NCBI RefSeq assembly: GCF_014641695.1
Contig: NZ_BMIF01000008.1
Span: 62,001 to 126,000 of the forward strand
DNA: 64,000 nt
Source of the DNA: Nitratireductor aestuarii
Lineage (GTDB): Bacteria > Pseudomonadota > Alphaproteobacteria > Rhizobiales > Rhizobiaceae
Direction of reading: 5' to 3'
The notes beneath the pieces were generated by a model that ran no database searches, had not been told where the DNA came from, and worked only from the letters and a program-made list of their open reading frames with translations. A program made the position numbers and the translations under genes. The first letter of the stretch is position 1, and every line of letters starts with the position of its first letter. This document shows, piece by piece, positions 35,586 through 43,429 of this stretch.

Positions 35586-37016
35586 CTAGAACCCACCGCC
35601 GGTGCGGAAACCACCGCCTCCGCCGCCTCCGCCACCGCGGGAACCTCCGCCTCCGAAGCCACCGCCGAATCCTCCGCGCGAGCCGCCGAAAACACTGCCG
35701 CTGCTGCGGCGCGTTGGAACGGTCGAGCTGCCGCCACCCTGGCGATAGCCGCTGCGCAGCGCGTCGCGCAGTTCCTTGGAGGATAGAACGCCGCCGATGA
35801 TGCCGCCGATGACGTCGCCGATCAGCTTTTCGTTGATGAAGGTGCCGCCGCCGCGTTCATAGCCCGAACGGCGGAAGTCCTCGCGCGACCGCTCGAGCTC
35901 GGCACGGCGCTTGGCGATGGTGATCATCGTACGGCGGGTTTCATCCACTTCGCCTTCCAGCTGTTCGAGCCGTGCGGCGTTCGCCTGCAATTGCTGAACG
36001 ATACGCTCGTCGTCGGGCGTTGGGGTTTCCAGGGCTTCCCGGAGCAGGACGCGGAGGTCGTCGCGTTGCAGTGCTGCCGAGAGCTCGGCAAGTGCGCCGC
36101 CCAGGCCTGCATTGCTGGTATCATCGAGCAGCGCCTGACGCTCCTGATCGATTGCCGCAAGCTGCTGTTCAAGGTCCGCGATCTCGGCGTCCTGCGCCTC
36201 GAGGGCCTCCACCGCGCGCTCGTGCTCCTTCTCGAGCTGAACGATCCCGTCGGCTTCAAGGGCCTTGCGCTCAAACGCGACAAGCGCGGCCTCTGCTACC
36301 GCCAGATCTTCCTTGAGGCGCTCGGCGTGGGCGCGCAGGCGCTTCGGGATCTCAGTCAGCGCGAAATAATTCTGGCGCGCCTGCTCGTACTGAACGACGC
36401 GCGCCACGAAGGCATCGCCCATCCGCGCGATGGGGCCGGCGCGATAGGCCGACGTGCCGTAGCCGCGGTTCCAGAGATAGACAAACAGATTGTCGGCCAG
36501 ATATGGTTTAGACTTCTCGTCGCGGTCGGCTTCGGAGTGTGTTGCTTTCTCCTCGGCCGCCTCGGCCTGGGCTTCAAGGCTGTCGACCTTGGCATTCAGC
36601 GCCTGCCATTCGACCTCATCCGATACGCGGGCCTGCGTCCGCTCGGTGAGACCTGTGATGGCGTCGGCTGTGGCTGTCACGGCATCCGACAGACCCGCCC
36701 GGCGGCTGCGGCTGGCCTCAATCGACCCTGTCAGCGCGTTCTTGCGGTCATCCACTTCCTGCAGCCTACGCTTCTGCTCGTCGATGGCGGAGAGGGCTTT
36801 GCGCTCGGCGCTGTCGAGGGTGCGGAGGATCTGGTCGTCACGAAGGGCGTCCATGCGGATCTTCGCCAATGCGCGGTAGAGATCGGCCTGCTCGGCACGC
36901 AGGCGCGTCATTTCCTGGGTTGTGGCCTCGATGACGTGCTGCAACTGCTGCTCGTCCTGCCGCACCTTGAATGCCGCCTGATCGATGGTGCTGAGGGTGG
37001 TGGAAGCGCTGATCAT
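35586..37016 (-). CDS. Coiled-coil protein with glycine-rich C-terminus (unknown function)
   Basis: A 476-residue protein with no recognised enzyme motif. Residues 1-380 are almost entirely heptad-like coiled coil rich in Glu, Ala, Arg and Leu (for example AHAERLKEDLAVAEAALVAF). After a short hydrophobic patch near GDVIGGIIGGVLSSKELRDA, the last 45 residues are a low-complexity tail of Gly, Ser and Arg, seen in the DNA as a GGC/CCG-rich tract at 35589-35700. The ATG at 37016 sits behind TAGGGTGAAC; a GTG at 37022 is also possible. It is the last gene of a three-gene minus-strand operon, starting 8 bases after the stop of the membrane-anchored gene. A structural or membrane-associated scaffold role is only a guess. 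Confidence 0.8.
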   Translation of the reverse strand: MISASTTLSTIDQAAFKVRQDEQQLQHVIEATTQEMTRLRAEQADLYRALAKIRMDALRDDQILRTLDSAERKALSAIDEQKRRLQEVDDRKNALTGSIEASRSRRAGLSDAVTATADAITGLTERTQARVSDEVEWQALNAKVDSLEAQAEAAEEKATHSEADRDEKSKPYLADNLFVYLWNRGYGTSAYRAGPIARMGDAFVARVVQYEQARQNYFALTEIPKRLRAHAERLKEDLAVAEAALVAFERKALEADGIVQLEKEHERAVEALEAQDAEIADLEQQLAAIDQERQALLDDTSNAGLGGALAELSAALQRDDLRVLLREALETPTPDDERIVQQLQANAARLEQLEGEVDETRRTMITIAKRRAELERSREDFRRSGYERGGGTFINEKLIGDVIGGIIGGVLSSKELRDALRSGYRQGGGSSTVPTRRSSGSVFGGSRGGFGGGFGGGGSRGGGGGGGGGFRTGGGF

Positions 37017-37023
37017 GTTCACC

Positions 37024-37980
37024 CTACCACTTGGTTATCGCGCCGCCCGACACGCTTACGCGATAGGACGGTTCAAGACTGCCGCGACGCTTCTCAGCGA
37101 GGACATTGTTCTGGATGATGCCGTCGTCCATCTTGTCGCGAGCGACGGCGTCGTAGGTCGCCTTTGGCACGCGCACACCCCACTTGGAGACAACCTCGGT
37201 GCGGTTGTTCTCTTCATTGGTAATCGGCATCGAGATAGCGGAGCCATCGGGCTTAACCGCCTCAACGATCAGATAGTAGTTGCGTGCGCCGGTGTTCACA
37301 TCCGGGATGCGGTAGACGCCGCTCTGCTCACCCTCGCGGCTGACGACGCGCAGAACGTAGGTTTCGCGCAGCGCTTCCGTCAGGCGGTTGAGGGCTGCGA
37401 CACTGACCCGCGCGGCTTCCGCATCGGAGCGGGAGAGGGCAGCGGTGGCATCGGTCCGAAGCTGCTCGACCCGCTCACGCGCGTCGTCCGACTGCGCTTC
37501 GCTGAGCGCTGCTTCCGCCGCTGCCTGGATCTGACGCGGCAGGGTTTCCGTCAGCTCGCGCGCGGCGGTGATCTGAGCCTGCTCGGCGCGCTGATCCTGC
37601 CAGACGCTCCAGCTTGCCCAGCCGACGACGAGCAGAACCACGAGCGCCAGAGCCTTGGCGATCGTCCCCCGGCGTATCCAGAGGCCAGCCAGCGTGCGCT
37701 TGAAGCTCGGTGGCGTCGGCGTGTAGGTGAAACGGCTCTCGCGCAGGGCGCGGATGCCTTCATCGAGAATGCGATCGGAGACCTCGAGCCCCTGGCTCTC
37801 ATAGATGCTGCGCAGGCGCTGCTTCAGGTTGTCATCGCGCCCATCCTGCTCCAGCTCGCGCAGGGCAACGCCTTCCTCGTGGCGGAGCGTGTCCACCACG
37901 TCCATCGCGAGCATCAGCTCATCAAGCGGCGCTGCCGGCGTCTGTCCGGCCGCGGCGGTGGGTGCAGCAACAGTGCTCAT
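37024..37980 (-). CDS. DUF6384-like single-pass membrane protein
   Basis: A 318-residue protein beginning with a conserved cytosolic segment, PLDELMLAMDVVDTLRHEEG and IYESQGLEVSDRILDEGIRA, which I recognise as DUF6384-like. A positively charged IRRGTIAKA then precedes one membrane helix near 133-150 (ALALVVLLVVGWASWSVW). The rest, about 155-318, would lie outside the cytoplasm: a helical part and then a beta-rich domain ending in SYRVSVSGGAITKW. It is the middle gene of the operon, 23 bases after the TelA-like gene. No enzymatic residues stand out. Its anchored topology suggests it tethers the two coiled-coil partners to the inner membrane; this is inference. Confidence 0.78.
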   Translation of the reverse strand: MSTVAAPTAAAGQTPAAPLDELMLAMDVVDTLRHEEGVALRELEQDGRDDNLKQRLRSIYESQGLEVSDRILDEGIRALRESRFTYTPTPPSFKRTLAGLWIRRGTIAKALALVVLLVVGWASWSVWQDQRAEQAQITAARELTETLPRQIQAAAEAALSEAQSDDARERVEQLRTDATAALSRSDAEAARVSVAALNRLTEALRETYVLRVVSREGEQSGVYRIPDVNTGARNYYLIVEAVKPDGSAISMPITNEENNRTEVVSKWGVRVPKATYDAVARDKMDDGIIQNNVLAEKRRGSLEPSYRVSVSGGAITKW

Positions 37981-38003
37981 GGCTCAGGTCTCTGGGCGCG
38001 CGA

Positions 38004-39185
38004 TCAGCCTTCCAGCACCAGTGCGTTGCCTTCGGCTGCAAGGCGCGCGATGCGCTTCTTGCCATCCTCGACGGCGTCGCGGATCTCGGCGCTGTTGCGG
38101 GTCGAAAGCTCGCGCATCTCGGAGATGATCTCGACCGAGCGGGTCTGGAAGTTGACGACGCTGTCGACCAGCTTCTTGACCGCATCAGCGCGGATGGTCG
38201 GGCCGTAGCCCGCCTTCAGCGCCTCTTCCTGAACCTTGCCGCCGATCTCGGCCAGCGTCTCCAGCGACTTCGACACGCCTTCCTTCATCTGGTTCAGCGT
38301 CTGCGTTGCTTCATGCAGGCCGAAGAGGCCGGTGAAGGACGCCTTGAGCGCAGTCAGCACGGACTCGTTAGTGGAGAAGAAGGACACTGCCTGCTGGTAG
38401 ACGCGCTCCTTGGCGTTGGTCGTCTGCATCAGGCGGGCCATCACTACTTCCGAGGTGTTGTAGCTGATGGTCATGTTGTCAGCGAGATCCTTGGCGACCT
38501 GGTAGCGGCCTTCCTCGTTCTGCACGCGGCGCAGGTGCTCGTCGCGGATCAGTTCCAGCCTGGCGCGTTCGGCCACTTCTCCGCCCTCGGCGAAGGAGGA
38601 CACGGCCTCGGAGGCCTTGGCAAGACCTTCCTTGGCGGCGTTGAGCTGGTTTTCAGCGGCCTTCAGGATCTCGAGGGCCGCGACCTCGCCATGCTTCAGG
38701 GCGCCGCGGAAATCGCGATAGGCTTCCAGAATGATCTGCTCGCGCTCGATGTTCGCCTTGGTGTCGCGCGAGACTTCAAGATAGGTGTCCTTGATCTCGT
38801 CAAAGCGAGTGGCAATGTCGCCACGGGAAATCTTCATCCACGCGTTGGTCGCCCGCTCGAAAATGTCGAGCTTGCCGTCCTCGATCTGGTCGACCATCGT
38901 CTTGGCGTCGTCGCGGATCGAGTCGAAAGCCTTGGTGATCTTCTCGTAGCGCGTGCCGATCTCCATCTCGGCGACCTGCTCGCGCACCACCTCGTTGAAG
39001 ATGCTCATCTGCTGGAGCGTGCGGGTGATGATCGCGATCTTTTCCGGCTCGATGTCGGCGATCTTCTCCAGCAGCCCAACGATTGGCGACGGTTCCGTCT
39101 TGTCCTGGACAAGGCCGAGGTCGCGCAGCTTGCCCATGGCCAGATCGAGGTATTGCAGGGGAGTTTTGACAGCGATCTCACTCAT
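38004..39185 (-). CDS. TelA-like coiled-coil protein, first gene of the three-gene operon
   Basis: A 393-residue soluble protein, nearly all helical, with no signal peptide or membrane span. The ATG at 39185 (MSEIAVKTPLQYLDL) follows AAGGA; the longer frame adds an unlikely leader. The C-terminal part (GLHEATQTLNQMKEGVSKSL, then VVNFQTRSVEIISEMRELS) resembles the arrangement of TelA / toxic-anion-resistance proteins, but only distantly, so the label is tentative. TelA proteins are linked to tellurite and envelope stress phenotypes. It lies 217 bases divergent from ftsZ2 and directly ahead of the DUF6384-like and Gly-rich coiled-coil genes, suggesting a joint structural module. Confidence 0.75.
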   Translation of the reverse strand: MSEIAVKTPLQYLDLAMGKLRDLGLVQDKTEPSPIVGLLEKIADIEPEKIAIITRTLQQMSIFNEVVREQVAEMEIGTRYEKITKAFDSIRDDAKTMVDQIEDGKLDIFERATNAWMKISRGDIATRFDEIKDTYLEVSRDTKANIEREQIILEAYRDFRGALKHGEVAALEILKAAENQLNAAKEGLAKASEAVSSFAEGGEVAERARLELIRDEHLRRVQNEEGRYQVAKDLADNMTISYNTSEVVMARLMQTTNAKERVYQQAVSFFSTNESVLTALKASFTGLFGLHEATQTLNQMKEGVSKSLETLAEIGGKVQEEALKAGYGPTIRADAVKKLVDSVVNFQTRSVEIISEMRELSTRNSAEIRDAVEDGKKRIARLAAEGNALVLEG

Positions 39186-39402
39186 GGAAACAATCCTTGA
39201 TGAAGAGTTAAGCTTGACCTTGGCGCGCGGCCTTGGCAACACGATGAACAACGAAACTAACTGACGTTGTTCAGTATAAGCAAGCTCCTTTGAAACCGTA
39301 TGAAGGATATGCCAAACGCGGCGTTGCGGGCAGGCATCCTCTCTGATTCATTCGGTTATGGGGCGGAATTGATTCGCCGCGTTATGTGGCAGAGAGGTTG
39401 TG

Positions 39403-40383
39403 ATGGTCGGTGAGCCCGTTGGCGAGTCTCAAGCGTTGAGGCCGCGTCTTACAGTTCTAGGTGTTGGTGGTGGCGGCGGCAATGCCGTCAATAACATGAT
39501 TGCGCAGGGTCTGGACGGGACGGAGTTCCTTGTCGCCAACACGGACGCGCAGGCCCTGACGATGTCGAAGGCTGATCGTCTGATCCAGATGGGTACGCAT
39601 CTGACCGAAGGACTTGGCGCCGGATCGCTGCCGGAGGTTGGCCGTGCGGCCGCCGAAGAATCCATCCATGAGATCATGGACCACCTTTCCGGTACGCACA
39701 TGTGCTTCATCACCGCCGGCATGGGTGGCGGCACCGGCACGGGTGCGGCGCCAGTAATCGCACGCGCGGCGCGCGAGGCAGGCATCCTCACCATTGCGGT
39801 GGTAACGAAGCCCTTCCTGTTCGAAGGTACGCGCCGCAGCCGTATGGCTGAGCAGGGCATCGCCGAGCTGCGCGAAGCGGCCGACACCGTGATCGTGATC
39901 CCGAACCAGAACCTGTTCCGGGTGGCGGACGCCAACACCACCTTCGCGGAAGCCTTCCAGATGGCCGACCGCGTGCTCTACGCCGGCGTTGGCTGCATCA
40001 CAGACCTCATCGTGAAGGAGGGTCTGATCAACCTCGACTTCGCGGACGTGCGGACGGTGATGAAGGGCATGGGCCGCGCGATGATGGGCACGGGCGATGC
40101 CGCAGGCGAGGGACGCGCACGCGTTGCGGCCGAGATCGCGATCTCGAACCCGCTGCTCGACGACAACAGCATTGCCGGCGCGCGCGGCGTTCTCATCTCC
40201 ATCTCCGGCGGCCATGACATGACGTTGTTCGAGGTGGATGAAGCCGCAACCCGCATCCGCGAAGAGATCGGCGACGATGCCGACATCATCGTCGGCGCGA
40301 TCTTCGACAATCGCCTGGAAGGCCGCTTCCGCGTGTCGGTGGTTGCCGCCGGCCTTGAGGAGCGCGCTGTGGCCGCTGCCTGA
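39403..40383 (+). CDS. ftsZ2: Second FtsZ homologue lacking the C-terminal tail
   Basis: A 326-residue tubulin-like GTPase. The nucleotide site is intact: [14 protein letters not shown] near the N-terminus, the tubulin signature [14 protein letters not shown], and the catalytic T7 loop [20 protein letters not shown]. It stops right after the GTPase core and its C-terminal domain. The variable linker and the conserved FtsA/ZipA-binding tail of FtsZ are absent, as in the short FtsZ2 known from rhizobia. It could co-polymerise with or modulate the main FtsZ without binding its membrane tethers. The ATG at 39403 is preferred (GAGAGG six bases before). It diverges from the coiled-coil operon and is followed by a REP element. 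Confidence 0.92.
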   Translation: MVGEPVGESQALRPRLTVLGVGGGGGNAVNNMIAQGLDGTEFLVANTDAQALTMSKADRLIQMGTHLTEGLGAGSLPEVGRAAAEESIHEIMDHLSGTHMCFITAGMGGGTGTGAAPVIARAAREAGILTIAVVTKPFLFEGTRRSRMAEQGIAELREAADTVIVIPNQNLFRVADANTTFAEAFQMADRVLYAGVGCITDLIVKEGLINLDFADVRTVMKGMGRAMMGTGDAAGEGRARVAAEIAISNPLLDDNSIAGARGVLISISGGHDMTLFEVDEAATRIREEIGDDADIIVGAIFDNRLEGRFRVSVVAAGLEERAVAAA

Positions 40384-40462
40384 GCCCGCGCTTCATGAAG
40401 TTCTTCGTCGGGGCCCTCGCGGCCCCGATGTCGTTTACCTGCAAATGGGGGGCAATAACGGC

Positions 40463-40554
40463 CTCATCCTGAGCCTGTCGAAGGACGAGGGGTTCAGTAT
40501 CCGCAGCTTCTCACCCCGTGGTTCGACAAGCTCACCATGAGGGGCGAGAAGCTG
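40463..40554. repeat. REP-like element with strong hairpin, copy 2
   Basis: It shares the core CTCATCCTGAGCCTGTCGAA and GGTTCGACAAGCTCACCATG with the element at 14511. Here the hairpin arms start CAGCTTCTC and end GAGAAGCTG. It lies between the convergent ftsZ2 and ribbon-helix-helix genes and probably also stops transcription. Confidence 0.75.
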
Positions 40555-40575
40555 GCAAATCGGCGCTGAAGCGAC

Positions 40576-40803
40576 CTAGCCGTCGTTGCTGGCGTTGAGT
40601 TCCTCGGGGCGTTTGCCTTCCTCATTCAGCCTTAGCATCTGGTTTTCCGTCAGCCACCGCTTGAGGATGAGCCGTATGGCCTCCGGCCGGGTCTCGATGC
40701 TGTGATGATCCACCAGCCTGTCGACCGCAGCGAGCATCTCAGCATTGAGCTGGACCGAAACCGCCGTCAGTTCTCCACCATTGTCTTCCGAAGTGCCTGG
40801 CAT
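40576..40803 (-). CDS. Small ribbon-helix-helix protein
   Basis: 75 residues from the ATG at 40803, which has AGAGG eight bases upstream. LTAVSVQLNAEMLAAVDRLV is a beta-strand followed by the first helix, and SIETRPEAIRLILKRWL the second, with the (T/S)RxEAIR pattern of CopG/MetJ-Arc type DNA-binding proteins. It would bind DNA as a dimer. No toxin gene is beside it (neighbours are ftsZ2 and a 341-base gap before the exonuclease), so it may be a free-standing regulator rather than an antitoxin. The coding call is supported by the motif and by clean ends. Confidence 0.65.
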   Translation of the reverse strand: MPGTSEDNGGELTAVSVQLNAEMLAAVDRLVDHHSIETRPEAIRLILKRWLTENQMLRLNEEGKRPEELNASNDG

Positions 40804-41144
40804 CGCAGTGACCTCTACGTTCGTGCGATGATGATAACGCATGAAAGAGGATTTGGTGGCATGGGAGTGGATCGACCGACTTTCAAAAGAGTCACCATCT
40901 CCCTAGACAAGAGTGCTAAGGTTGTTCTTGATAACAAGGCATGCTGAAGGCACGATTTGGGCCGCGATAGATGGGACAGGATGTGAGTGGACTCGGACGA
41001 CACGCGATGAAATCTTCCACACATGACATGCCCGATTCGAACCTGAGAAAAGTTATGGGACAAACCACCTTAAAACATACTTTCGCAACAAATGCCCACG
41101 ATTCCTCCGTGTGCGCTGTCAGCGATGCAAAATTGGAGAGCAAG
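40804..41144. other. Gap without a confident gene, left flank of the exonuclease cassette
   Basis: 341 bases between the small DNA-binding gene and the exonuclease. The exonuclease frame is open from an ATG at 40971 and has further ATGs at 41007 and 41055, but none has a good ribosome site and the encoded residues do not look like part of the domain. GC content falls along this stretch, so it may contain the left edge of an inserted segment. No terminal repeats were seen. Confidence 0.4.
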
Positions 41145-41744
41145 GTGGACGTCTATTTTTCGGCCGACATAGAGACGGACGGACCTATCCCTGGTCCATA
41201 CTCGATACTCTCCTTCGCGCTGGTCTATGCCGGGATCTATGACGGCAAGTCTTTCAAACGGCCACTTAGCTACGATCACTATCTCTACCGCGAGTTGCGG
41301 CCGATTTCCGAAGATTTCGAACCTGAGGCTTTGGCAGTTAACGGTCTCGATCGAGATGCATTAATGAAGACGGGGATGCAGCCAACGCAGGCTATGCGTG
41401 AGGCAGGCGAGTGGGTGCGCAAGATAGCAGGAGGTGGAAATCCTGTTTTCGTCGCTTATCCACTTAGCTTTGATTGGACGTGGCTATACTGGTATTTCGT
41501 GCGTTTTACGGAACAAGGATCACCCTTTGGTCATTCGCGCTGTTTCGACATCAAAACAGCCGTTTCGGTAAAGACCGGATTGCCAATCGCCGGAGCAGGT
41601 CGTGCGAGAGTGCCTAGCGAACTTTTGCCAAATAGAAAGCATACACATCATGCACTTGATGACGCCATAGAACAGGCGGAGCTATTCGCAAACGTATTTG
41701 AGTGGGGGGCGGAAAATGGAGTATTTGGAAAAGAGAAGATCTGA
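41145..41744 (+). CDS. DEDDh 3'-5' exonuclease-like protein
   Basis: A GTG start at 41145, with GGAG just ahead, gives 199 residues opening VDVYFSADIETDGPIPGPYS. The four DEDDh acids and the histidine can be placed: Asp8 and Glu10 (ADIET), Asp110 (SFDWTW), His168 and Asp173 (HTHHALDDA). Such enzymes remove nucleotides from RNA or DNA 3' ends with two metal ions. Its extra residues LYRELRPISEDFEPEALAVN fit the RNase T/DnaQ fold. The downstream nucleotidyltransferase gene starts 29 bases before this gene ends, so the two are translated together. Base composition is clearly lower in GC than the neighbours. An earlier start (41007 or 40971) cannot be excluded. Confidence 0.8.
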   Translation: MDVYFSADIETDGPIPGPYSILSFALVYAGIYDGKSFKRPLSYDHYLYRELRPISEDFEPEALAVNGLDRDALMKTGMQPTQAMREAGEWVRKIAGGGNPVFVAYPLSFDWTWLYWYFVRFTEQGSPFGHSRCFDIKTAVSVKTGLPIAGAGRARVPSELLPNRKHTHHALDDAIEQAELFANVFEWGAENGVFGKEKI

Positions 41745-42702
41745 TACTGAGCGTCGCTTTGAGGAACTTCGGGGGCTGCTGGGCAAAGCGATTGATCTGG
41801 TTGGTGACAAGGCTTGCGTCTACGCGACTGGTTCCTTTGGGAGGCTGGAAGCAGGGCAGAACAGTGATCTCGACCTTTTTATCGTGAGTAAAACGGCGAC
41901 TAAAAATGGCTTTGAAATTAGGCAGCTCAGCAATCTGGATGAGATCTTAGTAAAGGCGAACCTCATCAGCGCCTTGCGCGAGCTGGGGATGCCTGAGTTT
42001 GACTCTGATGGAAAGTATCTAAGTCATTATTCGGTTAAGCAATTCACTGATTTGTTAGGTAAGCCGGATGACGATGCAAATAATACGCTTACCGGTCGAT
42101 TGCTATTATTCCTGGAGAGTCGGCCGCTAATCGGTCAAGAGACCTATGATGAGATCATAGGTGAAGTGATCGCTTCATATTGGAGAGACTATAGTGATCA
42201 CGCTCAATGCTTTATGCCTGCTTTTCTTGCGAATGACATTCTTCGACTGTGGCGCACATTCTGTGTCAACTATGAAGCAAACACAAAAACCGTCCCGGAA
42301 GAAAAGAAAATACAAAGAAAAATTAAAAACGATAAACTAAAGCACAGCAGGATGCTAACTTGCTATTCAGCTCTGCTGTTTCTCTTAGGCGTGTTCAAGC
42401 GTGAGGAGACTGTCTCGTTAGAGCGAGCGATGCAGATGACTCAGAAGACCCCGACAGAACGCCTTCAGTGGCTCTTGGACCAAAAAGAATTCGGTTCCAT
42501 ACATGATACCGTTATTCAACTGCTCGACAAATACGCGCAGTTTCTGGAGAGGACCGATAAGCCGAAGGCGGTTCTTGAATCAGAGGTCAAAGCAAATTGG
42601 CAGAGCTGGACGGATGAATCCTATGAGTTTGGAGACCTAATGTTCAAAGCGCTCTCCAAACTTGGTGAAGACAATAAGTTCTATAGATTGCTGGTCGTCT
42701 AG
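41716..42702 (+). CDS. Pol-beta superfamily nucleotidyltransferase with helical C-terminal domain
   Basis: The ATG at 41716 follows GGGGGGCGGAAA and gives 328 residues. The N-terminal nucleotidyltransferase motif is TGSFGRLEAGQNSDLDLFIV, with Gly39-Ser40 and acids Asp51 and Asp53. A third carboxylate is not obvious. Beyond about residue 100 the protein is helical, with no known domain that I recognise. It should transfer a nucleotide to a protein, RNA or small molecule. The gene overlaps the exonuclease by 29 bases. Composition is very AT-rich for this genome: 17 of the 60 bases at 42301-42360 are G or C by hand count, with runs of Lys codons, pointing to recent transfer. It may form a defence or stress module with the exonuclease. 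Confidence 0.82.
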   Translation: MEYLEKRRSDTERRFEELRGLLGKAIDLVGDKACVYATGSFGRLEAGQNSDLDLFIVSKTATKNGFEIRQLSNLDEILVKANLISALRELGMPEFDSDGKYLSHYSVKQFTDLLGKPDDDANNTLTGRLLLFLESRPLIGQETYDEIIGEVIASYWRDYSDHAQCFMPAFLANDILRLWRTFCVNYEANTKTVPEEKKIQRKIKNDKLKHSRMLTCYSALLFLLGVFKREETVSLERAMQMTQKTPTERLQWLLDQKEFGSIHDTVIQLLDKYAQFLERTDKPKAVLESEVKANWQSWTDESYEFGDLMFKALSKLGEDNKFYRLLVV

Positions 42703-42756
42703 ATGGGCGCAACGAGGCGGGCGACAAGCGCGCCTCGCCACCTCCACGAAGACTTA

Positions 42757-43314
42757 TTACAATCGCCGCTCATGTTTTCCTTCCGCTATTTCCTCCGCCA
42801 CCTTTGCGCAGAAGGCCGGGAGGTCGTCGGGTTTGCGGCTGGTGACGAGGCCCTGGTCGGTCACGACTTCTGAATCTTCCCAGAGGCCGCCGGCGTTGAT
42901 GACGTCCGTCTTGATCGATCCGTAGGAGGTCATGCGGCGGCCTTCGGCGATGCCGGCTTCCACCAGCAGCCACGGGCCGTGGCAGATTGCGCCGATGGGC
43001 TTCTTGGCGTTCCAGAAGGACTTTACGAAGTTCACAGCCGTCTCGTTTGCGCGCAGCGTGTCCGGGTTCATCTGGCCGCCGGGGAGCACCAGAGCGTCGT
43101 AGTCGGCCTCGGAGGCTCCGTCGAGCGCGCGGTCCACCGGTACGGCGCGGCCCCAGTCCTTCTTGTCCCAGCCCTTGATCTCGCCGCTCTCGGGGGAAAC
43201 GACTTCAACCGTTGCGCCGGCTTCGCGCAGCTTCTGCAGGGGTACTTCGAGTTCGGACTGCTCAAAACCGTGGGTGGCGAGGATAGCGACGCGCTTGCCG
43301 TTCAGATCGTGCAT
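42757..43314 (-). CDS. PfpI/DJ-1 family protein (type 1 glutamine amidotransferase fold)
   Basis: 185 residues from the ATG at 43314 (MHDLNGKRVAILATHGFEQS). The nucleophile elbow AICHGPWLL carries the reactive Cys followed by His, and the N-terminal FEQSELEVPL holds the conserved Glu. VLPGGQMNPDTLRANE is a further signature of the PfpI subgroup (YhbO-like). Members act as glyoxalase III or protein/nucleotide deglycases and protect against aldehyde and oxidative stress; true protease activity is doubtful. Stand-alone gene between the AT-rich cassette and the symporter. High confidence in the family, moderate in the exact reaction. Confidence 0.9.
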   Translation of the reverse strand: MHDLNGKRVAILATHGFEQSELEVPLQKLREAGATVEVVSPESGEIKGWDKKDWGRAVPVDRALDGASEADYDALVLPGGQMNPDTLRANETAVNFVKSFWNAKKPIGAICHGPWLLVEAGIAEGRRMTSYGSIKTDVINAGGLWEDSEVVTDQGLVTSRKPDDLPAFCAKVAEEIAEGKHERRL

Positions 43315-43429
43315 TGTTTGCCTCCGTTCATTGGGTTGCCTGTCCAACGGAGAGGAGGCCGAAGTGTTCCGCTATTTCATTCGGGAGGGGGGCAACCCTG
43401 CCAGCCTTTCCGCTGGCATGGTTCTGAGG

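Noticed and set aside
35589-35740. GC-rich tandem-like tract that might be a repeat or CRISPR-like array
   Set aside because: It encodes the Gly/Ser/Arg tail of the coiled-coil gene; there are no regular spacers.
40702-40947. 81-codon plus-strand frame over the ribbon-helix-helix gene
   Set aside because: No ribosome site or motif; the opposite strand has a clear beta-helix-helix pattern.
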